A stretch of DNA of 64,000 nt from Candidatus Hydrothermus pacificus. GTDB lineage: Bacteria > Hydrothermota > Hydrothermia > Hydrothermales > Hydrothermaceae. Below are positions 17,017 through 27,191 of this stretch, one piece after another (position 1 is the first letter of the stretch; each line of letters starts with the position of its first letter). The notes below the pieces were generated by a model. That model saw nothing but the letters and a program-made list of their open reading frames with translations, did no database searches and had not been told where the DNA came from. Position numbers and translations under genes: made by a program. The DNA lies in assembly GCA_002011615.1 (NCBI GenBank), contig MTOH01000006.1, forward strand, positions 1 through 64,000. Direction: 5' to 3'.

Positions 17017-17791
17017 ATTTCAAACTCCTTATTGAGTTTTTAATTATACTTATAAAAGAATCTTTTTTCAATGATGCACCCCCAACAAGTCCGCCATCAA
17101 TCTCAGGATTAGAGAGCAAAGATTCTACATTATCAGGTTTAATGCTTCCTCCATAAAGAATTTTTGTGTTATCAGCTTTTTGAACATCAAAAATCTCTCT
17201 TAATTTAGCTCTTATGAACCCATGCATCTCGCCTGCTATTTCAGGAGTGGCGGTTTTACCGGTTCCGATAGCCCATACAGGTTCATAGGCAATCACAAAG
17301 TCATGGTGTTTCTGAATAAATTTTAATCCCTGAATTAGTTGCCTTTCAACAACATCTTTTTCAATCCCCTTTTCCCTTTCTTCAAGGGTTTCTCCCACAC
17401 AGAGAATCGGAACCATACCCTCTTCAACTATTACTCCAAGCTTTTTTGCAATCATTTCATCGGTCTCGCCAATTATCTTCCTTCTTTCAGAGTGCCCTGC
17501 TATTACATACTTAACTCCTATCTCTTTGAGCATTAAAGGCGAGATTTCTCCTGTAAAGGCTCCCTCCTTTTCATAAAATACATTCTGGGCACCCAGATAA
17601 ATTCTTGAATCTTTAAGAACAGCCGATGCAGTATAAAGAGAAACAAAAGGAGGGCACACAGCAACATCAACCTTATCAAAAACACCATTATCAAAAGACT
17701 CCTTTAATTCATTAAGAAAATCTTCTGTTTCCCGAATACCTTTGTACATCTTCCAGTTACCCGCAATTAAAGGTTTCTTTACCTCAGACAT
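17009..17791 (-). CDS. tpiA: Triosephosphate isomerase
   Basis: This 260-residue TIM-barrel enzyme interconverts dihydroxyacetone phosphate and glyceraldehyde 3-phosphate. Active-site residues are visible: Lys in AGNWKMYKG (near residue 14), His in VIAGHSERR (near 98) and Glu in IAYEPVWAIGTGKTA (near 168). The phosphate-binding GGSIKPDN and GGLVGGASL loops are intact. Its start overlaps rnhB by 13 bp. Confidence 0.97.
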   Translation of the reverse strand: MSEVKKPLIAGNWKMYKGIRETEDFLNELKESFDNGVFDKVDVAVCPPFVSLYTASAVLKDSRIYLGAQNVFYEKEGAFTGEISPLMLKEIGVKYVIAGHSERRKIIGETDEMIAKKLGVIVEEGMVPILCVGETLEEREKGIEKDVVERQLIQGLKFIQKHHDFVIAYEPVWAIGTGKTATPEIAGEMHGFIRAKLREIFDVQKADNTKILYGGSIKPDNVESLLSNPEIDGGLVGGASLKKDSFISIIKNSIRSLKYD

Positions 17792-18396
17792 AACACCTCC
17801 TTTACCGGTTTAAAGCTTTTTCTATGAATTGGTGATATTCCAAAAATTTTTATTTTTTCAAGATGCTCTCTTGTAGGATATCCCTTATGTTTTTCAAAAC
17901 CATATTCGGGATATCTCAGAGCATACTTCTCCATCATCTTATCTCTCTTCACCTTTGCAAGTATACCTGCAAGAGCTATTGAATTTATCTTGGCATCACC
18001 CTTTATTACACCCCTTTGAGGAACCTTAATACCAGGAATTTCAAAACCGTCAACAAGTATAAAATCAAAGGGAACCTTCAACCTTCTTAAAGCCCTTTTC
18101 ATGGCAACAAATGTAGCATTTCTTATGTTTATTCTATCAATTGTTTTAGGGTATACCATTCCAAAAGAATATTTTATCTCTTTAATCTTCGTAATTTTTT
18201 TAAAAATTCTTTCCCGCTTTTCATGAGACAGAGTTTTAGAATCTGCTATCCCTCTCAACCTCAAACTCTCAGGTATATAACAGGCACATGCAATCACAGG
18301 TCCTGCAATTGGTCCGCGTCCTGCTTCATCCACTCCAACAGGAAAATTAGAATGGACTCCATAATATCTTTCAATAAAATTTTTTGCCCGGTACAC
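17779..18396 (-). CDS. rnhB: Ribonuclease HII
   Basis: A 205-residue RNase HII that cleaves the RNA strand of RNA-DNA hybrids. The first catalytic Asp-Glu pair is in VGVDEAGRGPIAGPV near residue 22, and the third acidic residue is in ILVDGFEIP. The block GDAKINSIALAGILAKVKRD and GYPTREHLEKI complete the family pattern. It lies between rplS (one base) and tpiA (overlap) in the ribosomal operon. Confidence 0.95.
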   Translation of the reverse strand: MYRAKNFIERYYGVHSNFPVGVDEAGRGPIAGPVIACACYIPESLRLRGIADSKTLSHEKRERIFKKITKIKEIKYSFGMVYPKTIDRINIRNATFVAMKRALRRLKVPFDFILVDGFEIPGIKVPQRGVIKGDAKINSIALAGILAKVKRDKMMEKYALRYPEYGFEKHKGYPTREHLEKIKIFGISPIHRKSFKPVKEVLCLR

Positions 18397-18397
18397 T

Positions 18398-18781
18398 TCA
18401 GTTAGTTTTTCTCTGTTTCACTCTGGCTGCCTTACCTGTTTTCCCTCTTAAATAATAAAGTTTCGCTCTTCTTACTTTTCCTTTGCGTCTTACTTCTATT
18501 TTTTCAATCAGAGGTGAATGAAGAGGAAAAGTTTTTTCTATCCCTACACCCTGTGTTATCTTTCTTACAGTGAAAGTCTCTGATATTCCTCCTCCTTTTC
18601 TTCTCATAACGACCCCCTCAAAGGGTTGGATTCGGGTTTTTTCCACAAGTTTCCTGCTCTTTACATCCTCTTTAAGCTCGGTAATTCTCATATATACTTT
18701 GACAGTATCACCGGGACCAAATTCAGGAATTTCCTTTTTGGCATACTCCTTTTCAATCTCCTTCACTTTCTGATAGGTCAT
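18398..18781 (-). CDS. rplS: 50S ribosomal protein L19
   Basis: A 127-residue L19 with the conserved [38 protein letters not shown] (partly quoted by position, residues 52-75) and [18 protein letters not shown] blocks. Its start lies 29 bp inside the 3' end of trmD, so translation of the two is interlocked. Confidence 0.96.
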   Translation of the reverse strand: MTYQKVKEIEKEYAKKEIPEFGPGDTVKVYMRITELKEDVKSRKLVEKTRIQPFEGVVMRRKGGGISETFTVRKITQGVGIEKTFPLHSPLIEKIEVRRKGKVRRAKLYYLRGKTGKAARVKQRKTN

Positions 18782-19502
18782 TTTTTACCTCCTTTTTTAA
18801 TTCATGCAAAAGAGAGAGCTCTTCCTTATTTAATTTAATTTTATTCAAAAGTTCAGGTCTTTTGAGTAAAGTTTTTTTTAATGCCTCTTTTTTTCTAAAT
18901 CTCTCTATCTCTGCATGGTTCCCGGAGATTAAAATTTCGGGAACACAATAACCTTCAAATTCTCTGGGTCTTGTGTAAACAGGGTAACCCAGTATACCCG
19001 AAAAAAAAGAATCGCCTTCAGCAGAATCAAAATGACCAAGAGCATCGGGTAGAAGTCTTGAAATTGAGTCAACAAAAACAAAACAGGCAGGTTCACCTCC
19101 TGAGAGAACATAATCTCCTATGGAAATCTCCATATCTATATAATTTTTAAATCTCTCATCAACACCTTTATATCTCCCACAGAAGAGTATAAAATGCTCT
19201 TTCCTTGAGAACTCATTAACCATCGCCTGAGTAAGTGTCTTACCCGATGCTTCAAAAAGAACGGAGATACTGTTCTTATCTTTTAATTTGTTTAGAGCTC
19301 TTACAAGGGGTTCTATTTTCAAAACCATTCCACTTCCACCACCATACTGATAATCATCAACCTCTTTTGGTGAATCTGCAAAATCTCTCAAATTGTGAAT
19401 TTCTAATTTTAAAGTACCGTTATCAATGCACTTTTTAATCGGTCCAAAGGAAAATGCAGATTCAAAAAATTCAGGAAAAAGAGTAACAATATCTACCTTC
19501 AT
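18753..19502 (-). CDS. trmD: tRNA (guanine-N1)-methyltransferase
   Basis: A 249-residue SPOUT-family enzyme that methylates G37 of tRNAs using S-adenosylmethionine. Characteristic blocks are VTLFPEFF at the start, [21 protein letters not shown] and the knotted cofactor site [13 protein letters not shown]. The C-terminal domain is complete. Its ATG overlaps the rimM stop by 4 bp. Confidence 0.96.
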   Translation of the reverse strand: MKVDIVTLFPEFFESAFSFGPIKKCIDNGTLKLEIHNLRDFADSPKEVDDYQYGGGSGMVLKIEPLVRALNKLKDKNSISVLFEASGKTLTQAMVNEFSRKEHFILFCGRYKGVDERFKNYIDMEISIGDYVLSGGEPACFVFVDSISRLLPDALGHFDSAEGDSFFSGILGYPVYTRPREFEGYCVPEILISGNHAEIERFRKKEALKKTLLKRPELLNKIKLNKEELSLLHELKKEVKNDLSESEGD

Positions 19503-20008
19503 AATCCCTCTGGTATGTTCAAAATTATTTTTTCATTTTCAAAATCTATTTTTTTTATGTATTCTTTAATAGCAGGTAAAATAATTTCCCTGCCTTCTTC
19601 ATTTAGAATAATAAAATAATCATAGGGTTTTCTCTTCATAACAGTCTCAAGAATCCCTACTTTTTTCCCTTTTTCATCAAATGCAGTAAGTCCTTCAAGG
19701 TCAAAAACATAAAAGCCTTCGTCATCAGTTTCTATTAAATCTTCCCGTTTGACAAACAGGTAGTGCCCTTCAATTGCCTTTGCCTTTTCAAGGGTTTCTA
19801 TGTCTTTAAATTTAAAGATGAAGCGCCGCCTGCTTTTTTTCGCAGTTTCTACATCGAGTTTCTTTTGTTCTCCTTTATATCTGATGTAAAAATATTTATA
19901 TTCAACTAAGGTTTCTGGATATTCTGTTTCAGAAACTACCACTACCTCCCCTTTTGCTCCGTAGGATTTTAAAATCCTACCTACACAGATAAGCCCTCTA
20001 TACCTCAC
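19499..20008 (-). CDS. rimM: 16S rRNA processing protein RimM
   Basis: A 169-residue ribosome maturation factor that acts on 16S rRNA with ribosomal protein S19. The N-terminal RimM barrel begins [19 protein letters not shown] and the C-terminal PRC-barrel contains [16 protein letters not shown] and [13 protein letters not shown]. It overlaps khpA and trmD by 4 bp on each side. Confidence 0.94.
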   Translation of the reverse strand: MRYRGLICVGRILKSYGAKGEVVVVSETEYPETLVEYKYFYIRYKGEQKKLDVETAKKSRRRFIFKFKDIETLEKAKAIEGHYLFVKREDLIETDDEGFYVFDLEGLTAFDEKGKKVGILETVMKRKPYDYFIILNEEGREIILPAIKEYIKKIDFENEKIILNIPEGL

Positions 20009-20244
20009 TCCAAGATCTCAAGCATTGCTCTTTTGCCTTTCTTGGAAGCAGCGGCTGAGAGCAAAGTGCGCAGGGCTTTTGCAGTTTTACCTTCTTTCCC
20101 TATGACTTTACCCAGATCAGTAGACGAAACCTTAAGTTCATACACAACAACTCTTTCTCCGGGTATCTCTTTTACAGAAACATGCTCGGGATTATCCACT
20201 ATATGTTTAACCACAAACTCCAGCAGTTCTTTCATGTCATTCAC
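20005..20244 (-). CDS. khpA: KH-domain RNA-binding protein KhpA
   Basis: A 79-residue single KH-domain protein. The GxxG loop is in [17 protein letters not shown] near residue 50. This small protein lies between rpsP and rimM in many bacteria, and it binds RNA, often with KhpB. It overlaps rpsP by 8 bp and rimM by 4 bp. Confidence 0.93.
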   Translation of the reverse strand: MNDMKELLEFVVKHIVDNPEHVSVKEIPGERVVVYELKVSSTDLGKVIGKEGKTAKALRTLLSAAASKKGKRAMLEILE

Positions 20245-20533
20245 CTCCTTTTGAGTCTTTGTTTATTGTTTCAGCAGGCGTCGCTTCATCTTCTTTTTTT
20301 AAATTCTTATAAAGTTTTACAAGAGCTTTAACCCGTGATGTGGTCTGGGCTCCTTTTTTTATCCACTCTTCGTACTTATCTAATTTCAGAGCAAAACCTT
20401 CTTTTTTAAGAGGGTCATAAAAACCGATTATCTCGCAAACCTCACCATCTCTTTTTTTCCTTGAATCAGTGACCACTATCCGATAGAAAGGTCTTTTCTT
20501 TTTTCCAATACGTAAAAGCCGAATGCGCACCAT
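20237..20533 (-). CDS. rpsP: 30S ribosomal protein S16
   Basis: This 98-residue S16 starts [20 protein letters not shown] and has [15 protein letters not shown] and [15 protein letters not shown], all typical. It leads the rpsP-khpA-rimM-trmD-rplS-rnhB-tpiA-secG-rplU operon. A Shine-Dalgarno (AGGAGA) precedes the start. The usual ffh neighbour is not upstream. Confidence 0.96.
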   Translation of the reverse strand: MVRIRLLRIGKKKRPFYRIVVTDSRKKRDGEVCEIIGFYDPLKKEGFALKLDKYEEWIKKGAQTTSRVKALVKLYKNLKKEDEATPAETINKDSKGGE

Positions 20534-20578
20534 CTCTTTTATCTCCTAAATTTTATAAATTTAAAAAATAAGTGTTTA

Positions 20579-20607
20579 ATTATAAGGTAAAAGTAAACTA
20601 TTTGCAA
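20579..20607 (-). promoter_or_regulatory. rpsP: Promoter of the rpsP operon
   Basis: Minus-strand TTGCAA (20607-20602), a 17-nt spacer and TATAAT (20584-20579), leaving a leader of about 40 nt with a Shine-Dalgarno before rpsP. It is back to back with the chemoreceptor promoter. Confidence 0.6.
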
Positions 20608-20612
20608 TCTTT

Positions 20613-20642
20613 TTGACTTAAAAGTATAAAAAGTCGTATAAT
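20613..20642 (+). promoter_or_regulatory. Promoter of the chemoreceptor-lipoprotein-gcvT unit
   Basis: TTGACT (20613-20618), an 18-nt spacer and TATAAT (20637-20642). The TTG start at 20649 is 6 nt past the -10 box; the in-frame ATG at 20658 is 15 nt past it, with only a weak GGA before it. Confidence 0.65.
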
Positions 20643-20648
20643 AAATTC

Positions 20649-22328
20649 TTGGAAAAAATGAAAAAACTACTGAAATATTTCAGCGGATTAAGATTGAGAA
20701 TAATAATTATAATATCTATTTTCTCAATGGCCATTATCCTCCTTTACTCTTACTTTTACGCAAGAACAGCAAATAACCTGATTAATAAAAACTCTGAAAA
20801 GATTGCAAACATAATAAGAAATACTCTTAAAGGGGAAGCAGAAATAGCAATAACAACAGGCGATACAACTTTCATATCTTCTATCATGAGCGAAATTGTT
20901 AAGGACCCTGCCATACTATCAATCGAAATTTTTGATTCAACAGGCAATAAATTCATTGGGATATCAAAGGATAATTTTCAAGCAGAAAGTATTATCAACT
21001 TATGTAGCAGTGCCTGTCACAGGGAAAAAATCCCTGTTAAAAAACTGGAAACTCAAAATTACTTTATGTTCTCTTTTCCTATAATAACATTAGTAGATGA
21101 AAACGAGAAATTTATGGGTAAAATGAATGTATACTTCAGTAAAGAACCTTTTATTAAAATCCTTAACAGAATAACTTTTTTTTCAATAGTAATGGGAATA
21201 ATCGTTTTGCTCTTTGGATTTATCTTTTCCTTAACTCTTACAAGGTTGTTTTTTGAAAGATTAAAAAACATAAAGACAAAACTTATAGAAATTGCAAAAG
21301 GTGAATCCGATTTAACAAGAAGAATAGAAATAAAGGAAGATAGTGAGTTTCAGGAAATAGCGAATTCTTTTAATACATTTGTAAACAGTTTATCTAAGAG
21401 AATATTTACAACCAAGGCAAGTTCAATGAGGGTGAGTGAATTTTCAGAGAATATATCCAGTGCAATAGAAGAACTAACAGCCTCTTCACATGAAGTAACT
21501 GATACAGTTCAAAAGGTTGCGAATATGGCTACAGAGAGTGCTAAAAATGTTTTAGAAGCTTCCAAATCCATAAAAGAACTCCTGGACATAGCTCTCACAA
21601 CAAGCGAAGAAGCAAAAGAAATGCAGGAAATTGAAAATTATTCCTATAATCTTGCTCTTCAGGGTAGAAAAATATCAGAAAATGTAAGTGGTGAACTTGG
21701 CAGGGTTACATTTGCAATGAACAAATTGAGAAACAGTATAGATAATCTGGGAACATTACTAAAGGACATCCTTGAAATTTCAAATACCATCACTATATTT
21801 ATGAAAAGAACAAATTTACTTTCCCTTAATGCATCAATAGAAGCTGCCAGGGCAGGAGCCCATGGAAAAGGTTTCTCAATTGTTGCAAATGAAATAAGAA
21901 GACTTGCAGAGGATTCTTCTTCCTATGCAGAAAAAATACAGGGAATTGTTGAAAGAATCACTCTGACTCTTGAGGACTCAACAAAGGGATTAATTGATAA
22001 TCAGAAAGCCATAGAAAATGCAAAAGATACAATAATAAAAGCGGTAGAACAGCTAAAGAAGATTGCTGATGAGTCAGAGGAAACAATGGAAAAAATTGAG
22101 AAAATTGCAAAGTTAACAAATATGCAAAGGTCAGAAATAGAGAAACTGGCCAGATTTATGGACAGAGTGGGAGAAGTAACCGAGCAAACGAGTGTCTCTG
22201 CAGAAGAGATTGCAGCGAGCATGGAAGAACAGCTTGCATCCTTAGAGGAAATATCAGCTTCAACTTCAGAACTGGCCAGCATAAGTGAGGAACTTAAAGC
22301 AAGTTTAAGGGGGTTTAAAATTGATTAG
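20649..22328 (+). CDS. Methyl-accepting chemotaxis protein with possible heme c sensor site
   Basis: A 559-residue chemoreceptor (or 556 from the ATG at 20658). The layout is: membrane segment at about 17-38, an extracytoplasmic sensor domain at 39-172, a second membrane segment at about 173-200, HAMP to about 250, then the cytoplasmic signalling domain. The hairpin tip contains [20 protein letters not shown] and the [12 protein letters not shown] flank. The sensor domain carries CSSACH at residues 119-124, a CX3CH pattern that could attach heme c outside the membrane. No CheA, CheW or flagellar genes are near. Function as a redox or gas sensor is inference. Confidence 0.9.
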   Translation: MEKMKKLLKYFSGLRLRIIIIISIFSMAIILLYSYFYARTANNLINKNSEKIANIIRNTLKGEAEIAITTGDTTFISSIMSEIVKDPAILSIEIFDSTGNKFIGISKDNFQAESIINLCSSACHREKIPVKKLETQNYFMFSFPIITLVDENEKFMGKMNVYFSKEPFIKILNRITFFSIVMGIIVLLFGFIFSLTLTRLFFERLKNIKTKLIEIAKGESDLTRRIEIKEDSEFQEIANSFNTFVNSLSKRIFTTKASSMRVSEFSENISSAIEELTASSHEVTDTVQKVANMATESAKNVLEASKSIKELLDIALTTSEEAKEMQEIENYSYNLALQGRKISENVSGELGRVTFAMNKLRNSIDNLGTLLKDILEISNTITIFMKRTNLLSLNASIEAARAGAHGKGFSIVANEIRRLAEDSSSYAEKIQGIVERITLTLEDSTKGLIDNQKAIENAKDTIIKAVEQLKKIADESEETMEKIEKIAKLTNMQRSEIEKLARFMDRVGEVTEQTSVSAEEIAASMEEQLASLEEISASTSELASISEELKASLRGFKID

Positions 22329-22950
22329 AAAATATCCATTGATAATTTTTGTGATTCTATCCTCATGTTTTAAGAACTCACTTATAGATAGAATAAGTGA
22401 TGATTACTTTCCCCTTTACAATGGCTTTAAAACTAAATTTCTGCACCTTCCCTATCAGGATACCACTTTTATAGAGGTGCTCAGAGACACTTCTATATTG
22501 GGACAGGAAGCCAAAATAACTTCTTTTTTTGGTGAGCAGAGGTTATTTAAAAAAGACAACGATTATGTAAGAGAATATTTAAAAGAAATATTTTATACAG
22601 GTGAAGAAAGATATGTCCTTGAAGAAGATTTTATTCCCTTTATTCCAGCCATCTTTATAAAAGGTGAAAACATTATTGATAGTGTAAAGAGGACAATTCT
22701 CATAGAAGGAGACACTCTTATTTATAAAAGGAAAATCAGTATCAAAACAGATGGTCCAAAATCTTTCAGGATTGATGAGGTTGAATTTGAGAATTCTTTT
22801 GAGGTTATACGAAAACTTGAGATAAAGGTGGAAGGTCCTATTATAAATTATGAAAAAATTCAGAACACCCATGAAGTTTATACTCCTTTAAAAGGTTTGA
22901 TATTTTATATTTTTTCTGAAGATACGTTTAAATATATAGGAGGTAGATAA
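22321..22950 (+). CDS. Hypothetical lipoprotein
   Basis: This 209-residue protein starts with TTG at 22321, 7 nt after a GGGGG Shine-Dalgarno and overlapping the chemoreceptor stop by 8 bp. The N-terminus is a lipoprotein signal ([16 protein letters not shown], lipobox Cys16). The rest is soluble and charged with beta-type patterns; no family was recognised. Its place between a chemoreceptor and gcvT gives no clear hint of function. Confidence 0.7.
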   Translation: MIRKYPLIIFVILSSCFKNSLIDRISDDYFPLYNGFKTKFLHLPYQDTTFIEVLRDTSILGQEAKITSFFGEQRLFKKDNDYVREYLKEIFYTGEERYVLEEDFIPFIPAIFIKGENIIDSVKRTILIEGDTLIYKRKISIKTDGPKSFRIDEVEFENSFEVIRKLEIKVEGPIINYEKIQNTHEVYTPLKGLIFYIFSEDTFKYIGGR

Positions 22951-22951
22951 A

Positions 22952-24046
22952 ATGTTAAAAAGGACTCCTTTTTACAAATTTCATACAGAATTAAACGCAC
23001 GAATGGTTCCTTTTGCCGGCTTTGAAATGCCTGTTCAATACGAAGGAATAATCAAAGAAACCCTTTATACCAGGCAAAAACTTGTCTTATTTGATGTTTC
23101 TCATATGGGAGAGATAGAAATAAAGGGTAAAGACGCTCTTCATTACCTGTCCTATGTGGTATCTAATGACCCTTCAAAAATTAAAGATTATCAGGTCCAG
23201 TATGCTGTTCTTTTAAATGAAAGAGGTGGAGCTGTTGATGACCTTCTAATCTACAAACTTCCTGATAGATATCTCCTTGTTGTAAACGCCGCAAACACTG
23301 ATAAAGACTACAACTTTCTTCTGGAACATAAAAAAGGAGAGGTCGAAATAAAAAACCTGAGTGATGAGATTGCACAGCTTGCAATACAGGGACCCTTTGC
23401 AGAAGCTCATTTAAGGGACACACTGGGACTTGAACTTTCGGATATGAAATTTTACTGGTCAATGGAAACAAAATATAAAGATATACCCATTCTGGTTTCA
23501 AGAACCGGCTACACGGGTGAAGACGGCTTTGAAATTTATGTCAAAAAAAATTATGCTGAAGAAATATGGAATACTGTATTCAAAAATGATATAAAACCAG
23601 CAGGTCTTGGGGCAAGGGATACATTGAGACTTGAAATGGGATATCCTCTTTATGGTCATGAACTTAATGATGACATAAGCCCTCTTGAAGCAGGACTTAA
23701 AAGGTTTGTGAAATTAAAGGATGAATTTCTCGGTAAAGATAGGATAGTAAAAGAATTGGAGCAGGGTGTTAATAAAAAACTAATTGCCTTTTTCAGTGAA
23801 GAAAAAGGAAGCATCCCGAGAGAAAAAATGAAAATTTATGCAGAGGGTGAAGAGATAGGTTATGTAACTTCTGGAATATTTTCTCCCACATTAAATTATT
23901 CCATAGGAATGGGTTATGTTAAAAGCGACTTCACAGACGAGAAGGTGCATATAGACATAAGAGGGAAATTAAAGGAGTTTAAAATATGCTCCTTACCTTT
24001 TGTAAAAGAAACTTCTCTGAAAGTTTCTAAAAAGAGAAAGCAGTAG
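22952..24046 (+). CDS. gcvT: Aminomethyltransferase, glycine cleavage T protein
   Basis: A 364-residue T protein of the glycine cleavage system, which transfers the aminomethyl carbon to tetrahydrofolate. Family blocks are MVPFAGFEMPVQY, LFDVSHMGEIEIKG, GAVDDLLIYKL, SRTGYTGEDGFEIY and GLGARDTLRLEMGYPLYGHE. Length is normal, with the C-terminal barrel ending in CSLPFVK. The start follows GGAGG by 6 nt. The P, H and L protein genes are not nearby. Its 3' end overlaps the convergent rodA by 54 bp. Confidence 0.95.
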   Translation: MLKRTPFYKFHTELNARMVPFAGFEMPVQYEGIIKETLYTRQKLVLFDVSHMGEIEIKGKDALHYLSYVVSNDPSKIKDYQVQYAVLLNERGGAVDDLLIYKLPDRYLLVVNAANTDKDYNFLLEHKKGEVEIKNLSDEIAQLAIQGPFAEAHLRDTLGLELSDMKFYWSMETKYKDIPILVSRTGYTGEDGFEIYVKKNYAEEIWNTVFKNDIKPAGLGARDTLRLEMGYPLYGHELNDDISPLEAGLKRFVKLKDEFLGKDRIVKELEQGVNKKLIAFFSEEKGSIPREKMKIYAEGEEIGYVTSGIFSPTLNYSIGMGYVKSDFTDEKVHIDIRGKLKEFKICSLPFVKETSLKVSKKRKQ

Positions 24047-25204
24047 GAAATTAGTTACCATACTTGTCCCTCCATAACTGAAAAAAGGAAGGGGAATTCC
24101 AGTTAGAGGTATAATTCCCATTTCCCCACCAAGATTGAGAGAAAAAGAATAAAGATAAGAAAAAATCACCATAACAGAAAATATAAGGCTGAAGGAGTCG
24201 GTATATTTTAAAATGAATATGAGGTTCCAGAAAAACAAAAAGTATATAGCAAACAGAATAGAGCTACCAATAAATCCGAATTCTTCTGCAAAAGAGGCGA
24301 ATATAAAATCAGTATGGGCAGCTGGTAAAAAGGCAAGCCCCTTTTGCATACCCTTCATAAAACCCTTACCTGTAATCCTACCAGAACCTATTGCTATTAA
24401 GCCCTGGCTTATCTGCCAGCCTGCACCTTTTGGGTCAAGAGATGGATTTAAAAATACCTTTATTCTCTCACGTTGATAATCTTTTAAGACTTTGCTCCAT
24501 ACAAAAGGAGTGGCGAGCCCTATGAATATTGAAATCAGGATAAAGCAAAAGGCAAACAATCTGCGGATTTTAACATATATTATAAAAACTGTCAGTATAA
24601 TTAAGAAAAAAATAAAGGTAATATAGTTAAAGGAGAATATCAAAGAAAGAGGAGGAATGATATAAAAAAGTCTTACATTTATATCTGTTTTCCTGACCAG
24701 AATAATCATAAAAAACATAAATATATAAAAGATAGAGGAACCCATGTCCGGTTCTATAAGCACAAGCAGAAAGGGCAAAAAGCAAAGAAAAAAAAGATAA
24801 ATACTATCTTTGAATTTTACATTTTCTTTATTCTGTAGAAATACCGGAAGGGAAATCAAAAAAGGGACCTTTGCTATCTCTGACGGTTGAAAAGAAAAAA
24901 CTGGCATTTTTATCCATCTTTTAGGGTAAGGAGAAGTAAATAATGGAATTAATAAAAGTATTATTGTAATCAGATAATAGACCAGAAAATATCTGCGGGG
25001 TATTTTTATTCTTATAAACAAAAGATATATAAAAATTGCAAAGAATATATTCATTATATGTTTCTGAAAAAGACCTGTAAATTTGCCTTTTGATATGGAG
25101 AAGATAGTCAGACTGCTCAGTATACATGCGAAAATAACCAGAATTAAAGCCATGTTGTGCCTTAAATTTACATTCTTTTCTAAGGAAGTAGGTTTTTTTG
25201 CCAT
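23993..25204 (-). CDS. rodA: Rod-shape peptidoglycan polymerase RodA
   Basis: This 403-residue SEDS-family glycosyltransferase works with PBP2 in lateral wall synthesis. It has about ten membrane segments. Conserved motifs are FQPSEIAKVPFL, LIEPDMGSS and the C-terminal GGTSMVTNFLLLSL, with AAHTDFIFASFAEEFGF between them. Its start overlaps mrdA by 25 bp; it closes the mreBCD-mrdA-rodA operon. Confidence 0.95.
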   Translation of the reverse strand: MAKKPTSLEKNVNLRHNMALILVIFACILSSLTIFSISKGKFTGLFQKHIMNIFFAIFIYLLFIRIKIPRRYFLVYYLITIILLLIPLFTSPYPKRWIKMPVFSFQPSEIAKVPFLISLPVFLQNKENVKFKDSIYLFFLCFLPFLLVLIEPDMGSSIFYIFMFFMIILVRKTDINVRLFYIIPPLSLIFSFNYITFIFFLIILTVFIIYVKIRRLFAFCFILISIFIGLATPFVWSKVLKDYQRERIKVFLNPSLDPKGAGWQISQGLIAIGSGRITGKGFMKGMQKGLAFLPAAHTDFIFASFAEEFGFIGSSILFAIYFLFFWNLIFILKYTDSFSLIFSVMVIFSYLYSFSLNLGGEMGIIPLTGIPLPFFSYGGTSMVTNFLLLSLFRNFQRSFFYKR

Positions 25205-26799
25205 TTTTTGTAAAGATAATTAAAAATTTTACCTGCCAGTGGGGCTGCCACCTCTCCTCCCATTCCGGCATTCTCAACAAGAACCATAACCAGAAAAACA
25301 GGGTCTTCAAAGGGTGCAAAACCGCAGAAAAGAGAATGGTCCTCTCCAAAGGGATTTTGAGTGGTTCCTGTTTTACCTGCCACTTTCCATCCCTCTATAG
25401 CTGCGAGTCTTCCTGTGCCCTTTTCACCATTGCAAACATAATAAAGAGCGTTTTTAACAATTTCTATATATTTTTTTTTGAAAGGCAAAATTAAAGTATC
25501 TTTTATCTCCACATTGTCTGCACCTATTTTTTTTACAATATGAGGCTTTACCATTTTACCATTATTTGCTATCTGTCCTATAAAAACAGCTATCTGAATC
25601 GGTGTCAGAAGTATCTCGCCCTGGCCTATTGCAAGATTTAAGACATTACCTTCAGAAAATCCATAAGGCCCATACCTTTTATAATAAAAATCAATGTCAG
25701 GGAAATAACCTCTTTTCTCTCCAAACACATCAAAACACTTCTCTTCTTCAATCTTTGAAACATTTAATTTATCAAGAAATCTTTTAAGTCCTATCCTTCT
25801 GGCGATTTCATAAAAATAAACATCACAGGAAACTTCCACTGCTTTTCTGAAATTAACCTTTCCATGACCTTCTTTTTTCCAGTCTTTAAAGATCCTATTA
25901 CCAAGTTTATACTTCCCTTTACACTCAATAATTTCATTCGTATCTATTATTCCAAGTTCAAAACCTGTAAGTGCAGTAAAAATTTTAAAAATACTACCAG
26001 GAGGATAAACTCCACTTACCGCTCTGTTTAAAAGGGGATTAAGGGAATCATTTTTTATATTAAACCATTCTTTTTCGTTTACTTTTCCTGAAAGAATATT
26101 AATATCAAAAACAGGTTTGCTGTATATACTTAGAATTTCGCCATTCTTAATATTAATCACTATACAGGCTCCTTTTTTATAAGGTAGAAAAAGAGAATCT
26201 ATGTAAATCCCCATATCAACATCAAGGGATGTAATAATATCCATGCCTTTTAGAGGAGCAATTGCTGGCCTGACTTCCTGACCCATTATATTACCTTTTG
26301 CATCTACCATACGAAAGGAAATACCATCCCTGCCTCTTAAGAATCCTTCATAGATTTTTTCCAGTCCGCTTTTTCCTGTTCTATCACCAAGTGAATAAAA
26401 CCCTTTTAGAATTTCTTCTCTGGATGCCTTACCTGTCCATCCAATGGCATGGGAATATATACCTTTATAAGGATAAAGCCTGTAAGGTCTTCCTATTATA
26501 TAAATTTTCTTTTCACTCTGTTCAAGTTTCACCACTTCCTCAATACTGATATCCTCTTTAAGTATTGTATCTTCTATAAACACCTCGTATCCAGGTCTCC
26601 AGGAGGCAAGGACTTTTCCGTATCTATCAAATATCCTTCCTCTTAAAGCAGGGATTTCAATTTCTTTCACAATATTTCTCATAGACTTCCTGTTATATTC
26701 TTCTCCTTTAATTATTTCCAGATAGAATAGTCTTATCATCATAACTCCGAATACAACATAAATAAGATATTTCAGGACTCTGGGTATTTTCTCTTCCAT
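25180..26799 (-). CDS. mrdA: Penicillin-binding protein 2, rod-shape transpeptidase
   Basis: A 539-residue class B PBP that crosslinks peptidoglycan during elongation. An N-terminal membrane anchor (about 9-28) is followed by the dimerisation/pedestal domain with RGRIFDRYGKVLA and then the transpeptidase. The active-site SxxK is in VYPPGSIFKIFT, the SxN-equivalent is SCDVYFYE, and the KTG triad is in VAGKTGTTQNPFG. The order with RodA and MreBCD confirms the elongasome role. Confidence 0.95.
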   Translation of the reverse strand: MEEKIPRVLKYLIYVVFGVMMIRLFYLEIIKGEEYNRKSMRNIVKEIEIPALRGRIFDRYGKVLASWRPGYEVFIEDTILKEDISIEEVVKLEQSEKKIYIIGRPYRLYPYKGIYSHAIGWTGKASREEILKGFYSLGDRTGKSGLEKIYEGFLRGRDGISFRMVDAKGNIMGQEVRPAIAPLKGMDIITSLDVDMGIYIDSLFLPYKKGACIVINIKNGEILSIYSKPVFDINILSGKVNEKEWFNIKNDSLNPLLNRAVSGVYPPGSIFKIFTALTGFELGIIDTNEIIECKGKYKLGNRIFKDWKKEGHGKVNFRKAVEVSCDVYFYEIARRIGLKRFLDKLNVSKIEEEKCFDVFGEKRGYFPDIDFYYKRYGPYGFSEGNVLNLAIGQGEILLTPIQIAVFIGQIANNGKMVKPHIVKKIGADNVEIKDTLILPFKKKYIEIVKNALYYVCNGEKGTGRLAAIEGWKVAGKTGTTQNPFGEDHSLFCGFAPFEDPVFLVMVLVENAGMGGEVAAPLAGKIFNYLYKKWQKNLLP

Positions 26800-27191
26800 A
26801 ATTTAAAACCCGCAGTTAAAATAACAGAAAAAATAAATGTGTTTAAAATATTTAAAAATCCAGGATATATCAGAGAAAAAAAAGATAGATAGATAACAAG
26901 AGCAAGAATAAAAAATACAACTGTAATTTTATAGTTTATATTCCTTTTTATCCATATAATAAAAAAGGGTAATAGCGCAAAATAAAAAGGTAAAACCCAT
27001 ACTCTATCAGGAACAAAGCTTTCAATTGCGAGAGCATAGATAAAAGACAAGGGAAACGAATAAGCCGGTTGAAGTGTAAAATTAAGAAAAAGTAAAATTG
27101 AAAAAGAAAAGGCATGTTCAAAACCAGGAATAAAAAATCTCTCAAAGGGTATAATTGCGATTATTATCAAATAAAGTATTAAGTTCTTCAC
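26772..27191 (-). CDS. mreD: Rod-shape-determining protein MreD
   Basis: A 139-residue protein with four to five membrane segments, between mreC and mrdA and overlapping both. Sequence conservation in MreD is low, and the assignment rests on size, hydrophobic profile and position. Confidence 0.85.
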   Translation of the reverse strand: MKNLILYLIIIAIIPFERFFIPGFEHAFSFSILLFLNFTLQPAYSFPLSFIYALAIESFVPDRVWVLPFYFALLPFFIIWIKRNINYKITVVFFILALVIYLSFFSLIYPGFLNILNTFIFSVILTAGFKLWKRKYPES

